Below, piece by piece: positions 8,371 through 16,773 of a stretch of 64,000 nt of DNA. The translations under genes were made by a program, and so were the position numbers. Origin of the DNA: Allofournierella massiliensis (lineage in GTDB: Bacteria > Bacillota > Clostridia > Oscillospirales > Ruminococcaceae); contig NZ_SLUM01000004.1 of the NCBI RefSeq assembly GCF_004345265.1, positions 62,001 through 126,000 of the forward strand, written 5' to 3'. The notes beneath the pieces are model-generated. The model was given only the letters and a program-made list of their open reading frames with translations, did not search any database and was not told where the DNA came from. The first letter of the stretch is position 1. The number at the start of each line of letters is the position of its first letter.

Positions 8371-8970
8371 ATGGGATACAACGCCGCGCCGCTGGAGCGG
8401 CTGGTGGAACAGTTTTCCAAATTCCCCGGCATCGGGCGCAAAGGCGCTACCCGCATGGCCTATCAGGTGCTGAGCATGCCCGCCGCCGAGGCGGCGGAGC
8501 TGGCCCGGGCCATCGAGGAGGCGCACACCAAGCTGCACCGGTGCAAAATCTGCCAGGATTACACCGAGAACGACCTGTGCAAGGTCTGTTCCTCGCCCAA
8601 GCGTGACCATTCGGTGATCTGTGTGGTGGAAAGCCCCCGGGATGTGACAGCCTTCGAGCGCACCCGGGAGTATAATGGATTGTACCATGTGCTGCACGGC
8701 CTGATCTCGCCCATGGACGGCATCGGCGCCGATCAGCTTTGCGTGAAGGAGCTGCTGGCCCGCCTGCACGACGGCGAGGTGAAGGAGGTCATCATGGCCA
8801 CCAACCCCACTGTGGAGGGCGAAGCCACCGCCATGTATCTGGCAAAGCTCATCAAGCCCCTGGGCATCAAGACCACCCGCCTGGCCTACGGCCTGCCGGT
8901 GGGTTCCAGCCTGGAATACGCCGACGAGACCACCCTGTATAAGGCACTCAGCGGCCGGGGCGAGCTGTGA
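8371..8970 (+). CDS. recR: Recombination mediator protein RecR
   Basis: Acts with RecF/RecO to load RecA on gapped DNA. The 199 residues include the N-terminal helix-hairpin-helix (LVEQFSKFPGIGRKGATRMA), the zinc finger C58/C61/C70/C73 (CKICQDYTENDLCKVC), and the Toprim domain starting VICVVESPRDVTAFE. The C-terminal GLPVGSSLEYADETTLYKAL is the expected Walker-like end. Length is standard (about 198). It starts 12 bp after ybaB with its own GGAG site and closes the operon; smpB has its own promoter. Confidence 0.97.
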   Translation: MGYNAAPLERLVEQFSKFPGIGRKGATRMAYQVLSMPAAEAAELARAIEEAHTKLHRCKICQDYTENDLCKVCSSPKRDHSVICVVESPRDVTAFERTREYNGLYHVLHGLISPMDGIGADQLCVKELLARLHDGEVKEVIMATNPTVEGEATAMYLAKLIKPLGIKTTRLAYGLPVGSSLEYADETTLYKALSGRGEL

Positions 8971-8975
8971 GTGGC

Positions 8976-9005
8976 TTGACAAAGCCGGCCGCAGCGGGTT
9001 ATACT
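8976..9005 (+). promoter_or_regulatory. Promoter of smpB
   Basis: TTGACA, 18-bp spacer, TATACT, starting 5 bp after the recR stop and separating recR from smpB-ssrA. Confidence 0.82.
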
Positions 9006-9048
9006 TTGTAAACAGAAGCTGGGGGCGCACACCGGAGGAGGTGACGAA

Positions 9049-9516
9049 ATGCCCGAGCAGGTGAAAACCAAACAGATCGCCGCCAACCGGCAGGCACGGC
9101 ACGAGTATTTCGTCATGGAAAGCCTGGAAACGGGCATCGAGCTGGTGGGCACCGAGGTGAAAAGCCTCCGCATGGGCCAGGTGAACATGAAGGACTCCTG
9201 GGTGGATGTGGAGAACGGGCAGCTGATCGTGTACGGAATGCACATCAGCCCCTATGAAAAGGGCAATATCTTCAATCGGGACCCGTTGCGGCCCCGGCGG
9301 CTGCTGGCTCATAAAAACGAGATCCGCAAGCTGGCGCAGGAGATCAAATTGCAGGGCTATACCCTGATTCCGCTTTCGCTTTATTTCAAGCATGGCAGGG
9401 TAAAGCTGGAGCTTGGCCTGTGCAAGGGCAAAAAGCTGTACGACAAGCGGGCCACCGCGGCTCAGCGTGCCGCCCAGCGGGACATTGACCGGGCCATGAA
9501 AACACAGCGGCGGTAA
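9049..9516 (+). CDS. smpB: SsrA-binding protein SmpB
   Basis: Binds tmRNA and delivers it to stalled ribosomes. The 155-residue product has the family's N-terminal KQIAANRQARHEYFVMESLE, the GTEVKSLRMGQVNMKDSW block, and a basic C-terminal tail ending RAMKTQRR, which mimics the codon-anticodon in the empty A-site. The start ATG follows AGGAGGTGA. The tmRNA gene is 57 bp downstream, so protein and RNA partners are adjacent. A short hairpin with TTTT lies between them. Confidence 0.97.
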   Translation: MPEQVKTKQIAANRQARHEYFVMESLETGIELVGTEVKSLRMGQVNMKDSWVDVENGQLIVYGMHISPYEKGNIFNRDPLRPRRLLAHKNEIRKLAQEIKLQGYTLIPLSLYFKHGRVKLELGLCKGKKLYDKRATAAQRAAQRDIDRAMKTQRR

Positions 9517-9550
9517 GGCCGCAGATTCAAAAAGCGCAGATTCGCTTTCC

Positions 9551-9571
9551 GGGCGGAATTTCCGCCCTTTT
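9551..9571 (+). terminator. Small hairpin between smpB and tmRNA
   Basis: Six-base-pair GC stem GGGCGG/CCGCCC with a 5-nt loop followed by TTTT. It could end smpB transcripts or mark a processing site of a joint smpB-ssrA transcript; no separate ssrA promoter is obvious. Confidence 0.5.
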
Positions 9572-9573
9572 AT

Positions 9574-9923
9574 GGGGATGTAAAGGTTTCGACGGGGAGA
9601 GGAAAGCGCGAGCAGCGGGTAGTGGATGGGGGCCACACTTTAAACGCCTCCGAAAAAATAGCTAACAACAATAAATTAGCTGTCGCTGCCTAATTATAGG
9701 CGGCTGTCCTGCCTGTCTTAGTACCGAACAGGGCCAGGGCATCGATTAGGTACTGAACGTGAGCAGCCTTAAGCTTTGCGGGCGGCCATGAACTCATGAA
9801 GCTACCAATGTGTCGGCCTGTTTGCCGGCCTGGCACAAAGGAAATGTTGTAGACAAACTGCACCCGGAGATACTCTCGTGGACTTCTTTTCGGACGCGGG
9901 TTCGATTCCCGCCATCTCCACCA
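9574..9923 (+). ncRNA. ssrA: Transfer-messenger RNA
   Basis: 350-nt tmRNA. The 5' end GGGGATG pairs with CATCTCC before the encoded terminal ACCA; the 3' part has the GGTTCGATTCCC T-arm. The tag frame resumes at GCT 9661 and encodes ANNNKLAVAA with TAA at 9691-9693; with the charged alanine the tag becomes AANNNKLAVAA. The C-terminal LAVAA fits a ClpXP-type degron. Its partner smpB is just upstream. Confidence 0.96.
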
Positions 9924-9924
9924 T

Positions 9925-9958
9925 AAAAAGCCCGAATGCAACAGCATTCGGGCTTTTT
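9925..9958 (+). terminator. Terminator of tmRNA
   Basis: Perfect 14-bp stem (9926-9939 with 9944-9957) with TTTTT on the plus side, directly after the tmRNA CCA. A-runs on the other side would let it act on the minus strand too. Confidence 0.9.
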
Positions 9959-10026
9959 CCTTTTTCACTCTTCACTTTTCACTTTTCACTTGCCGTTGGT
10001 GCCTGTGTGAAAGTTTGTCGCTGCCT

Positions 10027-11646
10027 TTAAAGCGCCCTTTTCTGCGCAATCAGCCGCGCGAACTCCTTTTCCAGTTCTTCCCTGTTCTCACAGCCTGGAA
10101 GCGACAGCCGCGAAATCACCTCGGCCAGCCGCAGCTCCAGCAGGGCCTTGTCGATTTTCTTTTCCGATTTTGTTTCGATCTGTTTTTTCTCCCAGGCGGT
10201 AAGGTTACCCTCAAAAGCAAGGAGCTTTCTGCTTTCAATCCGCAGAATCCGGGTGGCGCAGCCATCGGAAAAAGCCCGGTCATGGGAGACAAACAGAACG
10301 GTTCCCTCGTAATCCTGCACCATTTTTTGCAGTGCCTCAATGGCGGGCATATCCAGAAAGTTCGTGGGCTCGTCCAGCAAAAGCAGGTTGGCAGGGGAGC
10401 CAAACAGCCTGGCAAAGGCCAGCTTGACCCGTTCGCCGCCGCTTAAGACACCCGCCTTTTTGAATATATCCTCCCGGCGGATCAAAAGCCTTGCCAGAAT
10501 TCCACGCATGGTGCCCTCGCTCTGAACGGAGTTTTCCATCACATTCTCCAAAACCGTTTTGTCCGGGTCCAGAGCATCCAGACTTTGCCTGAAGTACCCG
10601 ATTTTTGCTTTGGGAACCAGGCGGATTCCCGGCGCACCGGACACAATCAGCTCCATGAGGGTGGTTTTTCCTGCTCCGTTGGGCCCGATCAGAGCGGTTT
10701 TGCTCCCTTTTGGCAGGGAGAAGGAGGCGTTTTCAAAAATCGGAACATCTCCATAGCGGAACGTGATGTGGCTGCCGGTGACGATTTCCCGATTGGCGGG
10801 CGGATCTGTGAGAGAAAAATCGATTCGAACCGTGGGATTTTCCTGCGGTTTTTCTTTTACTTCCAGCTGTTCCAGACGGGATAAAAGCGTTTTCCGGGCG
10901 CTGTCCAGCTTTTCCATTTTTTCTCCCGCCGCCCGTTTGTGGAGCCGGGCTTCGGAATTGCCCATGCGGCTGGGGGCTTTTCGAACGCTTTGGCTGGCCT
11001 GATTTCGCTGGCGGGCCGCTTGTTTCAGTCGGGCTTTTTCGCAGCGGTACTGCTGATACTCGAATTCCTGCCGCCGGAAAGCTTCCTCCCGCTGCTTGCG
11101 GTAAGCGGTGAAATTACCTGTGTAAAAATGAAGCTGCCCGTCCCTTACCTCAATGATGCGGGTACACAGCCGATCCAGAACGGCCCGATCGTGGCTGATG
11201 AGCAACAGGGTGGGGCACTGCTCCAGCATCCGGCAGCAGAGCTCCACCCCCTCCGCATCCAGATTGGCGGTGGGCTCATCCGCGAAGGTTAAGAGGGAAT
11301 CCCTCTTCATGGCCGCCAGACCCAGACGGGTCATCTCGCCGCCGCTCAAGTGTTCCCGGGAAAGCTTTCCCGAAAGCCCCAGTTCACGACATTTTTGCGG
11401 GTCTGCCCGTTCCACCTGTTTTCGAAACTGCCGGAAATAGCTCACCGGTACCTTGCGGATCACGGTTCCCTCGTCCGGAATCAGTTCCCCGGACAGGACG
11501 TTCAGAAGCGTGGTTTTGCCTGCACCGTTGGCCCCCACGATGCCGATTCGGTCGCCTTCAGATACATGGAGTTTTTCAAATTCCAGAATTTTCCGTTCCC
11601 CAAAATACTGGACGATGTGGCTTGCAGACAACAAAATTTTGGACAT
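10027..11646 (-). CDS. ABC-F family ribosomal protection ATPase (antibiotic-resistance type)
   Basis: Soluble twin-ABC ATPase without membrane domains; relatives bind the ribosomal E-site and displace antibiotics or relieve stalling. The 539 residues start MSKILLSASH, chosen for the AGGGAGG site 8 bp upstream. First Walker A GANGAGKTT (38-46), signature LSGGEMTRL, Walker B FADEPTANLD; a charged linker (about 190-280) containing RKAPSRMGNSEARLHK; second Walker A GPNGAGKTT, signature LSGGERVKLAFARL and LLLLDEPTNFLD; then a C-terminal charged extension. The linker style and the attenuator leader upstream resemble Vga/Lsa/Msr-type resistance proteins. The drug class cannot be read from sequence. 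Confidence 0.88.
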   Translation of the reverse strand: MSKILLSASHIVQYFGERKILEFEKLHVSEGDRIGIVGANGAGKTTLLNVLSGELIPDEGTVIRKVPVSYFRQFRKQVERADPQKCRELGLSGKLSREHLSGGEMTRLGLAAMKRDSLLTFADEPTANLDAEGVELCCRMLEQCPTLLLISHDRAVLDRLCTRIIEVRDGQLHFYTGNFTAYRKQREEAFRRQEFEYQQYRCEKARLKQAARQRNQASQSVRKAPSRMGNSEARLHKRAAGEKMEKLDSARKTLLSRLEQLEVKEKPQENPTVRIDFSLTDPPANREIVTGSHITFRYGDVPIFENASFSLPKGSKTALIGPNGAGKTTLMELIVSGAPGIRLVPKAKIGYFRQSLDALDPDKTVLENVMENSVQSEGTMRGILARLLIRREDIFKKAGVLSGGERVKLAFARLFGSPANLLLLDEPTNFLDMPAIEALQKMVQDYEGTVLFVSHDRAFSDGCATRILRIESRKLLAFEGNLTAWEKKQIETKSEKKIDKALLELRLAEVISRLSLPGCENREELEKEFARLIAQKRAL

Positions 11647-11696
11647 AAAAATACCTCCCTGGCCTTGCAGAAGGCGCTGGAGGGCGATTTGGGCGC

Positions 11697-11734
11697 AAAA
11701 AAGCCTGGAAACACGCGATGCCGCATATTTCCAG
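11697..11734 (-). terminator. Attenuator terminator in the ABC-F leader
   Basis: Thirteen-base-pair stem (three GU pairs) with a GCAT loop and a T6 run, about 50 bp before the ABC-F start. Its upstream arm contains TGGAAA, which could instead pair with TTTCCA about 25 nt earlier (complement near 11753-11758), giving an antiterminator. Confidence 0.75.
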
Positions 11735-11842
11735 ACCATCCCCGAAACACATGGAAAGGCCCGACAACATCCGCCCGGTTCCAGCACAAACAAAGGGTTC
11801 AAGACCCCTTCTGCAGTTCAGAATACTGTTTGTGTGAAATCT

Positions 11843-11857
11843 TCAGCGAATGCGCAT
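11843..11857 (-). CDS. Possible 4-codon leader peptide (MRIR) of the ABC-F gene
   Basis: ATGCGCATTCGCTGA preceded by a purine-rich AAAGG element 9-10 nt upstream, just after the predicted transcription start. Position ahead of an attenuator suits a ribosome-stalling leader peptide, but so short an ORF may be chance. Confidence 0.35.
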   Translation of the reverse strand: MRIR

Positions 11858-11895
11858 TCCGGCTGTACCTTTCCCTTTCTTTATGATTTGATCTA

Positions 11896-11924
11896 AGCAT
11901 AGCACAGTTGCCGGTTTTGGGCAA
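11896..11924 (-). promoter_or_regulatory. Promoter of the ABC-F leader
   Basis: TTGCCC, 17-bp spacer, TATGCT on the minus strand, giving a leader of about 240 nt before the ABC-F ATG. This long leader holds the short ORF and attenuator. Confidence 0.78.
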
Positions 11925-11980
11925 GCGGTTTAGCGCGGCCCCGGAGGAAAAGCAACTCGGCCAGGCCTATTCCGATTGTT

Positions 11981-12572
11981 TTATAAGGAGTTGAACAGAT
12001 CAATGACCTCCTGAGGAAGCGAGCCGTTGTTCAGCAGGACCAGGCCGTCGTGGGCGAGGACCGAAAAATCGCCGAAGCCCCCCAGCGTCACGATACCTTC
12101 GGATTCCGCCTTTTTGTATGCGTCGGACTCCGGGTCAAACTGGTACAGCTCGATCTTATAGTCATCGCACTGGTATTTGTATCCGGCTTCGCCGCCGATG
12201 TATGTTGCATCCATGGTGACACGCTCGGAATAGGAAATTCCAAGAGCGGCAAGCCCATCTTCAAAACGCTGGAAGGCGCCGGAATCCGGGGTTACGAGTT
12301 CCGGCGCGGAGACAGATGCGTCCGCCAAATCCGAGGCGGAAGAGTCGGCCTCGGCAACATAGAAATTATCAAAGTGGATGACACTGGAGGATTCCGGCGA
12401 GGAAGTTGCTTCACCGGAGGATGCAGGTGCGGAGGCCGCGGAGGAGGATGCGCTGGAGGATTCCGGGGCAGAAGCCGGTGCACGGGAAGCGGGGGTGCTG
12501 GAAGCCGGGGCCGAGCAGGCGGCCAGCATCAGGGCCAGAACCGCGGCCAGAAGGATAGAACGTTTTTTTCAT
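11981..12572 (-). CDS. Putative lipoprotein, start and body out of frame at an A7 run
   Basis: An ATG at 12570-12572 with a good GAGGTGA site opens MKK, then a run of seven A (complement of 12563-12569) shifts the frame by one. The following frame reads RSILLAAVLALMLAAC, a textbook lipoprotein signal peptide with lipobox LAAC, then a Ser/Ala/Pro-rich linker of about 45 residues and a C-terminal region of about 130 residues ending EVIDLFNSL. The only ATG in the body frame (12527-12529) would delete most of the signal peptide. Explanations are sequencing error, a real frameshift, or slippage on the A-run. No family recognised for the C-terminal part. Confidence 0.6.
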
Positions 12573-12828
12573 GAAAATCACCTCAATAGAAAAAAACACA
12601 GGAACCAACAGGGCGCAGGAGTCAATGCTTTTTTGTCAAAAGTGGGATGGTCCACCCCAACGTTCTTGACCATTCTGCGCACTTTTGGCCGGAAGGAAAA
12701 CGCAGGAACTGTTTGTGGACTTGCCGGAGTATTCCAGCGGCGTATTGCTATCCATAGTGCACTACAATTGGATGATGATTTCCAGCGCCTTCCAGTAGAA
12801 CCAGCGGTGGCGGACGGTAGCCTGCGGA
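12573..12828. other. Intergenic stretch with no recognised gene
   Basis: No frame here has a ribosome site or recognisable protein. It contains an imperfect inverted repeat around 12637-12690 (AAAAGTG with CACTTTT outside, GGATGGTC with GACCATTC inside) that could fold as one hairpin. Confidence 0.4.
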
Positions 12829-12857
12829 TTGTAAAAAACCGGGGCGACTTTTATAAT
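12829..12857 (+). promoter_or_regulatory. Promoter of the small membrane protein at 12915
   Basis: TTGTAA, 17-bp spacer, TATAAT, about 58 bp before the ATG. Confidence 0.8.
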
Positions 12858-12914
12858 AAAAGTGACTGCTGCGAGCAAACAGGCGGCCGGATTTCGGAAG
12901 CAGGAGGGAAGAGA

Positions 12915-13325
12915 ATGCGAAAACAAATGAATTTTAAAATGGCGGTTCTTATCCTGGTGGGGATCGTTTTGCTTCTTCAGGTGATGGGGGCTCTGGGCAT
13001 TGGAGTTCAGAAATCTTCCGCGAATCTGCAAATCGGCTATTGGGAAAAAAGCAGTGCCCAAAGCTGGTCGGCGGATTATATTTTATGGGATGGCTGGCAG
13101 CAGCGAACCTTGCACCCAACCACGCAGCCCGCTACGCTTCATGTAACGGTGCAGACCGATGCGGGCAGCTGCGCGCTCCAGATCGAAAGCGCCGATGGAG
13201 AAATTCTGTTTGAACAGGAAGACCTCCCAACCTCAGCCTTTGATGTGGAGGTGCCCGGAGATGTGGTGGTGCGCTTCACCGCTGACCGGCACAAAGGCGG
13301 CTTTTCCGCGGAGATCTTGGAGTGA
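12915..13325 (+). CDS. Small membrane-anchored protein of unknown function
   Basis: 136-residue product not recognised. It starts MRKQMNFK, then one strongly hydrophobic segment (about residues 9-30, AVLILVGIVLLLQVMGALGI), so it is membrane anchored or secreted. The rest is likely beta-rich and extracellular: alternating polar/hydrophobic stretches such as LHVTVQTDAGSCALQIES and FDVEVPGDVVVRFTADR, a pattern like small carbohydrate-binding or immunoglobulin-like folds (inference). The start was chosen for the GGAGGGAA site 6 bp upstream and the promoter at 12829; upstream in-frame sequence is antisense to the lipoprotein gene. Monocistronic, ending at a bidirectional terminator. Confidence 0.75.
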   Translation: MRKQMNFKMAVLILVGIVLLLQVMGALGIGVQKSSANLQIGYWEKSSAQSWSADYILWDGWQQRTLHPTTQPATLHVTVQTDAGSCALQIESADGEILFEQEDLPTSAFDVEVPGDVVVRFTADRHKGGFSAEILE

Positions 13326-13373
13326 CCGTGTGGCTCCAGGCACAAGAGTGAATGAATCCGGCAATATTATACC

Positions 13374-13415
13374 AAAACGCCTGCCCGGCCAATATAATCC
13401 GGGCAGGCGTTTTTT
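13374..13415. terminator. Bidirectional terminator between convergent genes
   Basis: Perfect 15-bp stem (13374-13388 with 13399-13413) with A-run and T-run flanks; serves the plus-strand small membrane protein and the minus-strand YczE-like gene. Confidence 0.9.
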
Positions 13416-13441
13416 ATGATGCAGTGGCATGACGAACAGGC

Positions 13442-14143
13442 TCAGGCGGCCATGCCGGAGAAAAGGGCAATCTTTCGGCCCGCAAGGTGCTGAAACAGGG
13501 CGATGACACGTCCCACGCCGATCACCGCCAGCACCGTGCCCAGCCCCACGCCCACCAGATGGCCGGTGAGAAGCAGCCCCAACAGGATGGTGAGGGTGAT
13601 GTTGCAAAGGTCAAAACAGTTTTTGGTGAAGCCGACGCTCCGGTGCACGCAGTCCGAGAGGGTCTGCACAATGCCGTCGCCCGGGTTGGGCACAATCCGC
13701 ATGGAAAGCGACATGGCCGCGCCCACGCCGGTGAACAGAATCGCCAGCAGCAGCACCACAAGGCGAAGGGGAAACCGGTCTGACCAGCCCGCCGCCCCGG
13801 CGGAAAGATCCGGGAAAAAGGCCCCGAACAGATTCAGAAAACGGGTAAAAACAAGGCTGAGGGGAATCTGCAGAACATCCATCAGCAGCACCAGCCGCTG
13901 GTTGGTCTCCGGATGCTGCTTCCATTGAATGGCGTGCAGAATCAGCTGAACCAGCACAAACACGCAGTAGAGGAACATGGTGGTGTCGCCGAAGTTGAGC
14001 GTAAAAATCTGGGACACGCTGTAAGAAACCGAGATGATGGGGGAAACACCAAGGCCGGCCTTGGTGTTCAGGGTCAGCCCCAGGGCCAGAATCAGAAGGC
14101 CCAGAACATAAAAGAAAATGCGATACAAAACCTGTTTTTTCAA
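13442..14143 (-). CDS. YczE/YitT-like multipass membrane protein
   Basis: 233-residue integral membrane protein with about five to six hydrophobic helices. The N-terminal LGLTLNTKAGLGVSPIISVSY and the central SMRIVPNPGDGIVQTLSD motifs are typical of the YczE/DUF6198 group, whose biochemical role is not established. The start is uncertain: I prefer the TTG at 14143 (LKKQVLYRIFFY) following AGAAGA; an in-frame ATG at 14221 would add residues that overlap a GC hairpin and are unlike the family. It lies downstream of the pheT terminator in the same direction; no clear promoter was found. Confidence 0.78.
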   Translation of the reverse strand: MKKQVLYRIFFYVLGLLILALGLTLNTKAGLGVSPIISVSYSVSQIFTLNFGDTTMFLYCVFVLVQLILHAIQWKQHPETNQRLVLLMDVLQIPLSLVFTRFLNLFGAFFPDLSAGAAGWSDRFPLRLVVLLLAILFTGVGAAMSLSMRIVPNPGDGIVQTLSDCVHRSVGFTKNCFDLCNITLTILLGLLLTGHLVGVGLGTVLAVIGVGRVIALFQHLAGRKIALFSGMAA

Positions 14144-14249
14144 AAATAGGATCTTCTTTCTCTGTGGAATAAAAACCGTTCGCAGCACTTGCAGCCGCCG
14201 ACCGGTACGGCTGCAACGCATGTTTGAGCGGTTTTGGGGAATGCACAAA

Positions 14250-14287
14250 CAAAAAGCAGCTTCGCACCGAAAACAGTGCGAAGCTGC
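14250..14287 (-). terminator. Terminator of pheS-pheT
   Basis: Perfect 12-bp stem (14256-14267 with 14276-14287), 8-nt loop and TTTTT on the minus strand, about 33 bp after the pheT stop. Confidence 0.9.
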
Positions 14288-14319
14288 CGGGTTCAAACCG
14301 GTGGAACAAAAGGGAACAA

Positions 14320-16761
14320 TCAGCGCATGTCGATGTTCAGCTTGTGCTTCAGGTTGCCCAGAATCTTGTTCATGAAGCGGTCCACATCCTTGGGGGTGAG
14401 GGCCTTGTCGGTGGGAACAAAGAAGATCTTGAAGGCCATGCTCTTCTTGCCCTCGCCAATCTGCTCGCTGCGGTACACGTCGAACAGCTCCACGTCGCCC
14501 ACCTGCTTGCAGGCAGAACGGATGGCATCCACCAGAGTGCCGCAGGCCATGCCCTCTTCCACCACCAGAGCCAGGTCACGGGTCACGGTGGCAAACTCGG
14601 AAATGGGCTGGTAGCGCATGCCCTCGGGCAGCAGAGCGCACAGGGCGTTGTAGTCAATCTCACCCAGGAAGATCTTGTGGTTGGCCTTGCTGTCCTTGGG
14701 AAGCTTCAGCTCGCCGGTTACCTGATTGGCCAGCTTGCCGAACACGCCAACCCGTTTGCCACCACACAGGATGTAGGCGGAGATACCGGGGTGCAGGTAG
14801 GGCACGTCCTCGGCGCGCTCGTAGTCGAAACGAACGCCGAAGGCCTCGGCCAGAGCTTCCATGGTGCCCTTCACGGTGAAGAAATCCTCCTCGTCGCCGA
14901 AGGCTGCGAAGCCCAGGTGGGGGATCTCGTCCGGCAGCTGGGTCACGGGCAGCTCCCTGGGGGCATACACGTTGGACAGCTCAAACAGCCGGCCGGCGTT
15001 GTTGCCCTTCTTCAGGTTCTCCACCACGGTGTTCAGCATGGAGGGGGCCAGCAGGGGCCGCATGATGGTCAGGTTGGAGGTGATGGGGTTGAGCAGGCGG
15101 ATCACCCGGCGCTCGGGGGTGTCCTCGGCCAGATGCAGCGCGTCCAGATCGGCGTCTGCATAGAAGGCCAGAGTGGAGATCTCGTAGTAGCCCTGACCGC
15201 ACAGGGTGCGCTTGAGCTTGGCGCGGCGCTGCTGGGCGGGATTCAGGCCGCCGTTGGTCACGCTGGAGTCCTGCAGGAAGGTGGGCACGATGTGCTCATA
15301 GCCGTATTCACGAATCACTTCCTCGGCCAGATCGGGCTCACCGATCTCAATGTCCTCACGGTAGCGGGGCGCGGTCACGTCCAGCACGTCGCCGTCCTGC
15401 TTTACCTCGAACTGCAAATGGCGCAGGATGTCCAGAATGGCCTCGGCGGGTACCTCAATGCCCAGAATCCGGTTGATGCCGCTGATGGTGGCGGTGAACC
15501 GCTTGCCCTCGCGGGGAGCGCCGGCGCTCACGTCGAAGGCGCTGGCGGTTACTTCGCCGCAGCCCAGCTCCTGAATCAGGTGCAGGGCGCGGGCCATGCC
15601 CAGCTCGCAGGTGTACTCGGAAATGCCCTTCTCGTAGTGGCTGGAAGCATCGGTGCTCTGGCCCAGGCTGCGGGAGGTTTTGCGGATGTTATCCCGCATG
15701 AACTTGGCGGACTCGAACAGCAGCTGGGTGGTGTTCTCGGTGATCTCGCTGTTCAGACCGCCCATGATGCCGGCCAGTGCAACGGGCTTTGCGCCATCGC
15801 AGATGACCAGATTGCTGTCGTTCAGCTGGAACTCCTTGCCGTCCAGGGTGACGATGGACTCGTCGTTGCGGGCGCGGCGCACGATGATCTGGGTGCTCTC
15901 CAGCGTGGACATGTCAAAGGCGTGCATGGGCTGGCCGATTTCCAGCATCACGAAGTTGGTGATGTCCACCACGTTGCTGATGCTGCGCAGGCCGCACAGG
16001 GCCAGATAACGGCGCATCCACTGGGGAGACTGGCCGGGGGTGATGTTGCGCACGCCGTGGCCCAGATAACGGGGGCACAGGTCCAGCGCCTCCACGGTGA
16101 TGTTCAGGCCGGGGTAGGTGTAATCGCTGGTGGTGTAGTCGGTGGCGGGCATCTTCAGGGGCTTGTTCAGCACAGCGGCCACCTCGCGGGCAATGCCCAG
16201 CACGGACTGGCAGTCCGCACGGTTGGCGGTGACCGAGATATCGAAGATGTAATCGTCCATGCCCAGCAGGGGCTTCACGTCCGCGCCAACGGGTGCATCC
16301 TCAGGCAGCACCAGCAGGCCGAAATAATCGGCGCCGGGGTACAGGTCGTCGTTCAGGCCCAGCTCCACGCCGCTGCACAGCATGCCGAAGCTCTCGTAGC
16401 CCCGCAGCTTGCCCTTCTTGATGGTCAGAACGCCTTCCACGGTCTTGTGGTCCTTGCCGGTGGCCAGCACGGTGGCGCCCACCAGAGCGCAGGGGTACTT
16501 GCCCCCGGCGCGCACATTGTCGGCGCCGCAGCAGATCTGCAGCAGCTCGCCGGTGCCAGCGTCCACCTTGCACAGGGACAGATGGGTGTCCGGAATCTTC
16601 TCGCACTCCACCACATGGCCGACCACCACGCCGGAGATATCCTTGCCCACGGGGATCAGTTCTTCTACCTCAAAACCGCAGCTGAAGAGCTTTTCCTCCA
16701 GCTCCTGGGCAGTCACGTCAATGTCTACATATTCCTTCAGCCAGCTGAATGGTACTTTCAT
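14320..16761 (-). CDS. pheT: Phenylalanyl-tRNA synthetase beta subunit
   Basis: Large subunit of the alpha2-beta2 enzyme that charges tRNA-Phe; the beta subunit recognises the tRNA and edits Tyr-tRNA. The 813 residues start MKVPFSWLKEYVDI, followed by the OB-fold tRNA-binding region (about 40-150), the B3/B4 editing domain (the region around FVMLEIGQPMHAFD), the B5 domain and a C-terminal anticodon-binding ferredoxin-like domain ending LKHKLNIDMR. Length is standard for the bacterial subunit. The gene starts 12 bp after the pheS stop and shares its T-box. Confidence 0.97.
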   Translation of the reverse strand: MKVPFSWLKEYVDIDVTAQELEEKLFSCGFEVEELIPVGKDISGVVVGHVVECEKIPDTHLSLCKVDAGTGELLQICCGADNVRAGGKYPCALVGATVLATGKDHKTVEGVLTIKKGKLRGYESFGMLCSGVELGLNDDLYPGADYFGLLVLPEDAPVGADVKPLLGMDDYIFDISVTANRADCQSVLGIAREVAAVLNKPLKMPATDYTTSDYTYPGLNITVEALDLCPRYLGHGVRNITPGQSPQWMRRYLALCGLRSISNVVDITNFVMLEIGQPMHAFDMSTLESTQIIVRRARNDESIVTLDGKEFQLNDSNLVICDGAKPVALAGIMGGLNSEITENTTQLLFESAKFMRDNIRKTSRSLGQSTDASSHYEKGISEYTCELGMARALHLIQELGCGEVTASAFDVSAGAPREGKRFTATISGINRILGIEVPAEAILDILRHLQFEVKQDGDVLDVTAPRYREDIEIGEPDLAEEVIREYGYEHIVPTFLQDSSVTNGGLNPAQQRRAKLKRTLCGQGYYEISTLAFYADADLDALHLAEDTPERRVIRLLNPITSNLTIMRPLLAPSMLNTVVENLKKGNNAGRLFELSNVYAPRELPVTQLPDEIPHLGFAAFGDEEDFFTVKGTMEALAEAFGVRFDYERAEDVPYLHPGISAYILCGGKRVGVFGKLANQVTGELKLPKDSKANHKIFLGEIDYNALCALLPEGMRYQPISEFATVTRDLALVVEEGMACGTLVDAIRSACKQVGDVELFDVYRSEQIGEGKKSMAFKIFFVPTDKALTPKDVDRFMNKILGNLKHKLNIDMR

Positions 16762-16773
16762 GGGTTTGCCTCC

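Noticed and set aside
11647-11802. Upstream extension of the ABC-F protein by 52 residues
   Set aside because: It would translate the attenuator hairpin and has no ribosome site; the AGGGAGG site points to the ATG at 11646.
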